This document shows, in pieces, positions 6,063-9,588 of a DNA stretch of 9,588 nucleotides; the first letter of the stretch is position 1, and the number at the start of each line of letters is the position of its first letter. Under the pieces are notes generated by a model. The model worked only from the letters and a program-made list of their open reading frames with translations. It searched no databases and was not told the DNA's origin. Source of the stretch: Phycisphaerales bacterium UBA1845 (GTDB lineage: Bacteria; Planctomycetota; Phycisphaerae; UBA1845); contig DDIR01000108.1 of assembly GCA_002338715.1 (NCBI GenBank), forward strand, positions 1 through 9,588, read 5' to 3'. Position numbers and translations under genes: made by a program.

Positions 6063-7640
6063 ATGTTTTCACGGGACCACATGGGGAAAGTCCAGAGACT
6101 CGATGTCGAGGGGCCTATGACTGAGTCTGCCGCACAACTACGCCAGCGCATCGAAACGGTTCAACATCTGCCAACGTCTGTCGATGTCGCGGTCCAGGTG
6201 ATCGAGCGGTGTCGCGATGCGGAATGCGGTTGTGCTGATCTTGCAGAGCTCGTTGTGCTCGATCCTTCGCTCAGCGCCCGATTCCTGAGCCTCGCCAACT
6301 CCGCCTGGTTCGGACTCAGCCGAAAGATCACCGGCGTCAACCAAGCCGTCAGCCTGCTCGGCGTCTCAAACGCCAAGTCACTCTGCGTCTCGCACTGCCT
6401 CACCGGTCTCTACCAGGGCTGGAACCTCTGCAATGACGACGCCAAAGCCTTCTGGCAAGCGGCGCTCTTGAAGGCGTCGTCGGGCGAGCGTCTGACCAAA
6501 GGGTTCGCAAGCAGTTGGTCGGACGACATGTTCACCCTCGGATTGCTCCAGGACATCGGCGTGGCGTTGATGGTTTCGTGCGACGGCGTCGAGTACGCGA
6601 TGTTGTTGCGAGACCAGTCGGTGGGACTCTGTGAACGTCTCGAATACGAACGCGCCGTCTTTGGCATGGATCACGCCGAATTGGGCGGGTGTCTCGCTGA
6701 ACGGATCGGACTTCCTCAACCGTTCCCGGAGGCCATCCGTCAACACCATCGCGGCGTCGAGTCGATTCGCGAGACGAAGCTCTGTGGCGATCCAGTCAAA
6801 TTGGCGATGGGACTCTTTCCACATGATTTTCGCTGTTGGCCTCAGCCGGACTATCACGCGCTTGACGAACTCATCCAAGCGAAGTTGGCGGGTCATTGGA
6901 CAGATGCGAAGCAGTTGGTGGACGATGTTGAGGAACGGTTCAATTCCATCATGGCGTTGTTCTCAGGAGGTGAACACAATGCGACGTCATTATCGGAGTT
7001 GACCGCAAAGGCATGTTCGGTGATGACGCAAATCAGCGCCAATGTCATCATCGAAAGCCAGAAACTTGTCGCCGATAATCAATACCTGACCCGTCACATG
7101 CTGGAAGCTGAATCCAAACACCGCGACGCGGAAGATCGGGCCACCCATGACCCGTTGACGGGATTGCTGAATCGCGACGGTTTTGCCCGCGAATCAGCCT
7201 GTATGGCTTACGGTGCCCGTGTTGGCAACCGTTCGTTGGCTTTGGCGCTATTCGACCTCGACGATTTCAAATCATTCAACGACAATCACGGTCATGCGTG
7301 TGGTGATGAAGTACTCCACTCCGTTGCCCGTCGATTGCAGTCGGTGGTTCGTGGGCGCGAACTCATCTGTCGATGGGGCGGCGACGAATTCCTGGTTCTG
7401 CTCGAAGGCCTGTCAAAAGAAGACAGCACGCTGGCGTTCGAGCGAATGCTGACGGCGATATCCGGCGACCCGGTGTCGTGGCGCGACCAGCAGGTCAACG
7501 TGCGCGCCAGCGCCGGCATCAGATGGATCGAAACGGTCCCACAATCGTTCGACATGGATGAATTCATCGAGCAAGTTGACATCGCCATGTATCAAAACAA
7601 GCGGTCCGCCACCGGCGACATGGCATCGCATTTCAACTGA
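6063..7640 (+). CDS. HDOD domain-GGDEF domain signalling protein (putative diguanylate cyclase)
   Basis: 525 residues from 6063. That start has AGGTGG (6052-6057) 5 bases upstream; in-frame ATGs at 6024 and 6117 (GAGG 5 bases upstream) are real alternatives, and the domains begin after all three. Counting from 6063, about 25-260 is an HDOD domain: LPTSVDVAVQVIERCRD, DPSLSARFLSLANSAWFG, a degenerate LGLLQDIG where HD-type domains have HD, and DHAELGGCLAERIGLP ending in QHH. Residues about 330-360 form a helical linker. About 363-525 is a GGDEF domain with DPLTGLLNRDGF, DLDDFKSFND and an intact GGDEF at 439-443, so c-di-GMP synthesis from two GTP is plausible. The inhibitory RxxD site is RGRE (430-433). 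HDOD domains are non-catalytic and probably act as sensors or protein contacts. No membrane segment is seen, so it is likely cytoplasmic. Monocistronic by context. Confidence 0.92.
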   Translation: MFSRDHMGKVQRLDVEGPMTESAAQLRQRIETVQHLPTSVDVAVQVIERCRDAECGCADLAELVVLDPSLSARFLSLANSAWFGLSRKITGVNQAVSLLGVSNAKSLCVSHCLTGLYQGWNLCNDDAKAFWQAALLKASSGERLTKGFASSWSDDMFTLGLLQDIGVALMVSCDGVEYAMLLRDQSVGLCERLEYERAVFGMDHAELGGCLAERIGLPQPFPEAIRQHHRGVESIRETKLCGDPVKLAMGLFPHDFRCWPQPDYHALDELIQAKLAGHWTDAKQLVDDVEERFNSIMALFSGGEHNATSLSELTAKACSVMTQISANVIIESQKLVADNQYLTRHMLEAESKHRDAEDRATHDPLTGLLNRDGFARESACMAYGARVGNRSLALALFDLDDFKSFNDNHGHACGDEVLHSVARRLQSVVRGRELICRWGGDEFLVLLEGLSKEDSTLAFERMLTAISGDPVSWRDQQVNVRASAGIRWIETVPQSFDMDEFIEQVDIAMYQNKRSATGDMASHFN

Positions 7641-7882
7641 TCGATACACGGCCATCGTGTGATCATCCCGGTCACGATTGCTCGCTGAAACGCACAATAT
7701 CCCAATCATCATAAGTTGGTTGTCTGTCCGCTGGTTCGTGATACGCAACGCCGCAAACCAGCCCGATCCGTTAATCACTTGCCATTCTGACGTTTCGGGC
7801 CCACAATTCGCCCGTCAATTGCATTTCGCGGCGCACAAAATTCTGCAATACTTTTGATTTCGTCGGGAATCCAACGGTACCT
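7638..7882 (+). other. Intergenic region with inverted repeats; no gene seen
   Basis: The stop of the HDOD-GGDEF gene overlaps a bulged hairpin: TGATC (7638-7642) pairs with GATCA (7661-7665) and ACACG (7646-7650) with CGTGT (7656-7660), loop GCCAT. There is no T-run, so termination is uncertain. A second inverted repeat, GCTGGTT (7730-7736) with AACCAGC (7756-7762), encloses 19 bases. The AT-richer stretch 7835-7860 could hold the promoter of the next gene, but no convincing -35/-10 pair is visible and no good ribosome binding site precedes 7883. Confidence 0.4.
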
Positions 7883-9588
7883 ATGAATCTGATCAAACGA
7901 TACACGCGCTGGTTGCACACAGGTTGGCCGGCTGGCACCGTTGAAAAACTGCCCGATGTTCGCGACGACGGCACCACCAAGGTCCCCGGCGTGCGCGTCG
8001 TGGGCGATTTGACCGGCATCCCGCTGCTGAAATTCTCGGCTGACACCGGCGCGAAAGCCGTTCACGCGATCCTCGCCGAACCCGATTTCGTCGGTAAACG
8101 CGGCGCGGATGACGGTGTGTACGACTTGGCCATCATCGGTGCGGGTGTGTCGGGGATGTCAGCCGCCATCGAAGCGAAGAAAGCCGGTCTGCGTTTCGTG
8201 ATCTTCGAAGCCAGCCAGGATTTCTCCACGATCGTCAACTTCCCCAAGGGCAAACCGATCTTCACCTATCCCACCGAGATGGTGCCGGCGGGTGATGTGC
8301 AATTCAAAGCCGACATAAAAGAAGCACTCGTCGCAGAGTTGCAAGCCCAGCGCGATGATGCCGGCATCGAAACCACGCGGGCTCGGGTCGAGTTCATCGA
8401 ACGCAAGTCGGGTGTGCTCAATCTGCGCGTTGCGGGTGGTGACGATATCAAAGCGCTGCGCGTGATCGTCGCGATCGGTCGCAGCGGCAACTTTCGCAAA
8501 CTCGGTGTGCCTGGCGAATCGCTCGACAAGGTCTACAACCGTCTGCACGATCCGATGGAATTTGCGGGCAAGTCGGCGCTGGTCGTCGGGGGTGGGGATT
8601 CCGCAATCGAGTGCGCCGTCGCGCTGGCTGGAGCCGGGGCACAGGTCACGCTCAGTTATCGTCGGGCCGAACTCTCGCGGGCCAAGCCGGAAAACATCGA
8701 ACAACTCAACAATATGGTCGCCGACCCAAACACGTGGGAAGGCGTCGAAGAACCCACCAGCGAGCGGATCACCACGTCCTTCACTTCGGCGATGCGCGAT
8801 GGCGAAAGTGACGGCTCCGTGCAGTTGGCCCTCGCCACACAAGTCGCCGAAATTCGCGACGATGCCGTCGACTTGATCGACGAATCCAAAAACGTCCGCA
8901 CGATTGCCAACGATGTCGTCTTCTCCATGATAGGCCGCGAACCGCCTTTGGAATTTTTCCGGCGCAGCGGCATTTCCATTCGCGGAGAGTGGCCCATCAG
9001 CCGCATCGTCGCGTTCTCCTCGTTCATGCTCTTTTGCATCTTCCTCTATCACTGGAAGAAGGAACTGACCGAACTTCCCATCGGCACGTGGTTTCGCGAG
9101 CGCGGTTGGTTTCCAGCGAACGTCGGTGGTTGGTGGGATGCGGTTGGCGGATGGGTGGCTGACGCGTCGCGTCGACCGACGCATTTGTTCTACACGCTGC
9201 GCACGTCGATGGCGTCGGCGGGTTTTTACTATTCGCTGGCGTACTGTTTGTGCGTGTTCTTTTTCGGGTTGCGGCGCATCCGTCGACGAAAGACACCCTA
9301 TGTGAAGCTGCAAACTTGGACGCTCATCGCGGTTCAAATCATCCCGCTATTTCTGCTGCCGGAAATTATTCTGCCGTGGGCAGGTCGCAACGGTTGGTTT
9401 GCTGACGGGAGCGCGGGTGTTGCGTTTGCGGATCAGTTCTTCGAACGCTACGACGACGTCGGTATCGAGCGGGCGTACTGGCGGGCGTATGGTTTCATCC
9501 TGGCTTGGCCGCTGTTCGTCGCCAACGTCTTCACCGACAAGCCGATGTGGGGCTGGCTTATCATCGGATTTCTGCAAACGTTCGTGTT
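7883..9588 (+). CDS. Thioredoxin-reductase-like flavoprotein fused to a multi-pass membrane region (3' truncated)
   Basis: Open from ATG 7883 to the right edge: 568 complete codons, with no stop. Residues 34-64 (VPGVRVVGDLTG, then ADTGAKAV) match the FAD-binding 'PGV...GD' ending of thioredoxin reductases, yet lie at the N-terminus. GAGVSG at 86-91 is the FAD Rossmann motif, with FEAS following. GGGDSAIE at 236-243 is the second, NAD(P), Rossmann motif, with SYRRAELSRAK after it. SMIGREPP at 348-355 is the normal return to the FAD domain. Hydrophobic segments then appear at about 373-390, 445-462, 477-497, 535-550 and 555-568. No CxxC disulfide is present; Cys244 is the only cysteine before residue 385. 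Likely a membrane-bound NAD(P)H:acceptor oxidoreductase; partner and acceptor are unknown. From memory, related proteins carry ferredoxin-like 4Fe-4S modules after the membrane part, which would lie outside the window. The ATG lacks a clear ribosome binding site, but no in-frame start lies close upstream. Confidence 0.85.
   Translation, partial: MNLIKRYTRWLHTGWPAGTVEKLPDVRDDGTTKVPGVRVVGDLTGIPLLKFSADTGAKAVHAILAEPDFVGKRGADDGVYDLAIIGAGVSGMSAAIEAKKAGLRFVIFEASQDFSTIVNFPKGKPIFTYPTEMVPAGDVQFKADIKEALVAELQAQRDDAGIETTRARVEFIERKSGVLNLRVAGGDDIKALRVIVAIGRSGNFRKLGVPGESLDKVYNRLHDPMEFAGKSALVVGGGDSAIECAVALAGAGAQVTLSYRRAELSRAKPENIEQLNNMVADPNTWEGVEEPTSERITTSFTSAMRDGESDGSVQLALATQVAEIRDDAVDLIDESKNVRTIANDVVFSMIGREPPLEFFRRSGISIRGEWPISRIVAFSSFMLFCIFLYHWKKELTELPIGTWFRERGWFPANVGGWWDAVGGWVADASRRPTHLFYTLRTSMASAGFYYSLAYCLCVFFFGLRRIRRRKTPYVKLQTWTLIAVQIIPLFLLPEIILPWAGRNGWFADGSAGVAFADQFFERYDDVGIERAYWRAYGFILAWPLFVANVFTDKPMWGWLIIGFLQTFV

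Noticed and set aside
6378..6896. - strand open frame of 172 codons inside the HDOD domain
   Set aside because: Shadow of the HDOD coding frame.
8159..9337. Long open frame of 392 codons on the - strand
   Set aside because: It lies wholly opposite the flavoprotein-membrane gene, whose + strand frame has clear Rossmann motifs and membrane helices. The antisense product is Arg/Asp/His-rich with no recognisable motif, as expected of the complement of a GC-biased coding strand.

Overview
The window looks like chromosomal DNA of a planctomycete, most likely of the Phycisphaerae type. The pointers are secreted PQQ-like beta-propeller proteins, a giant secreted protein with repeated 'CCLPDG' cysteine modules, 'NGIPDECE' calcium-loop repeats and a C-terminal 'GDFNGDSDVDLND...FTG' dockerin-like tail, all common in that group. 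This placement is inference from protein style, not from a marker gene. All genes I support lie on the + strand.

Layout. (1) 2-142: the C-terminal end of a membrane protein, probably an FtsX/MacB-type ABC permease. (2) 264-1484 and 1524-2543: two exported proteins 39 bases apart, a beta-propeller protein and a DUF6263-like protein, probably one transcript ending at a hairpin at 2570-2613. (3) 2814-5855: a 1013-residue secreted multidomain protein (cysteine-rich repeats, lamin-tail-like domain, calcium-loop repeats, caspase/legumain-like region, beta-rich region, dockerin-like tail), closed by a strong Rho-independent terminator at 5879-5915. (4) 6063-7640: a cytoplasmic HDOD-GGDEF signalling protein with an intact GGDEF motif and a changed inhibitory site. 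(5) 7883 to the right edge: the first 568 residues of a thioredoxin-reductase-like flavoprotein fused to a multi-pass membrane region. It runs off the window.

The two observations most worth following are both apparent circular permutations. In the 7883 gene the FAD-binding 'PGV...GD' segment, which normally closes a thioredoxin-reductase fold, sits at the N-terminus ahead of the first Rossmann motif, and a membrane helix stands where it should be. In the 2814 gene the caspase/legumain-like cysteine motif (Cys615) comes before the strand-helix-strand part and the Asp-His-Gly motif (His820), the reverse of the family order. Both rest on motif reading and need structure prediction.

No tRNA, rRNA, CRISPR array, insertion sequence or phage gene was seen. 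Apart from the shared export theme of units 2 and 3, nothing shows that the separate transcription units act together.
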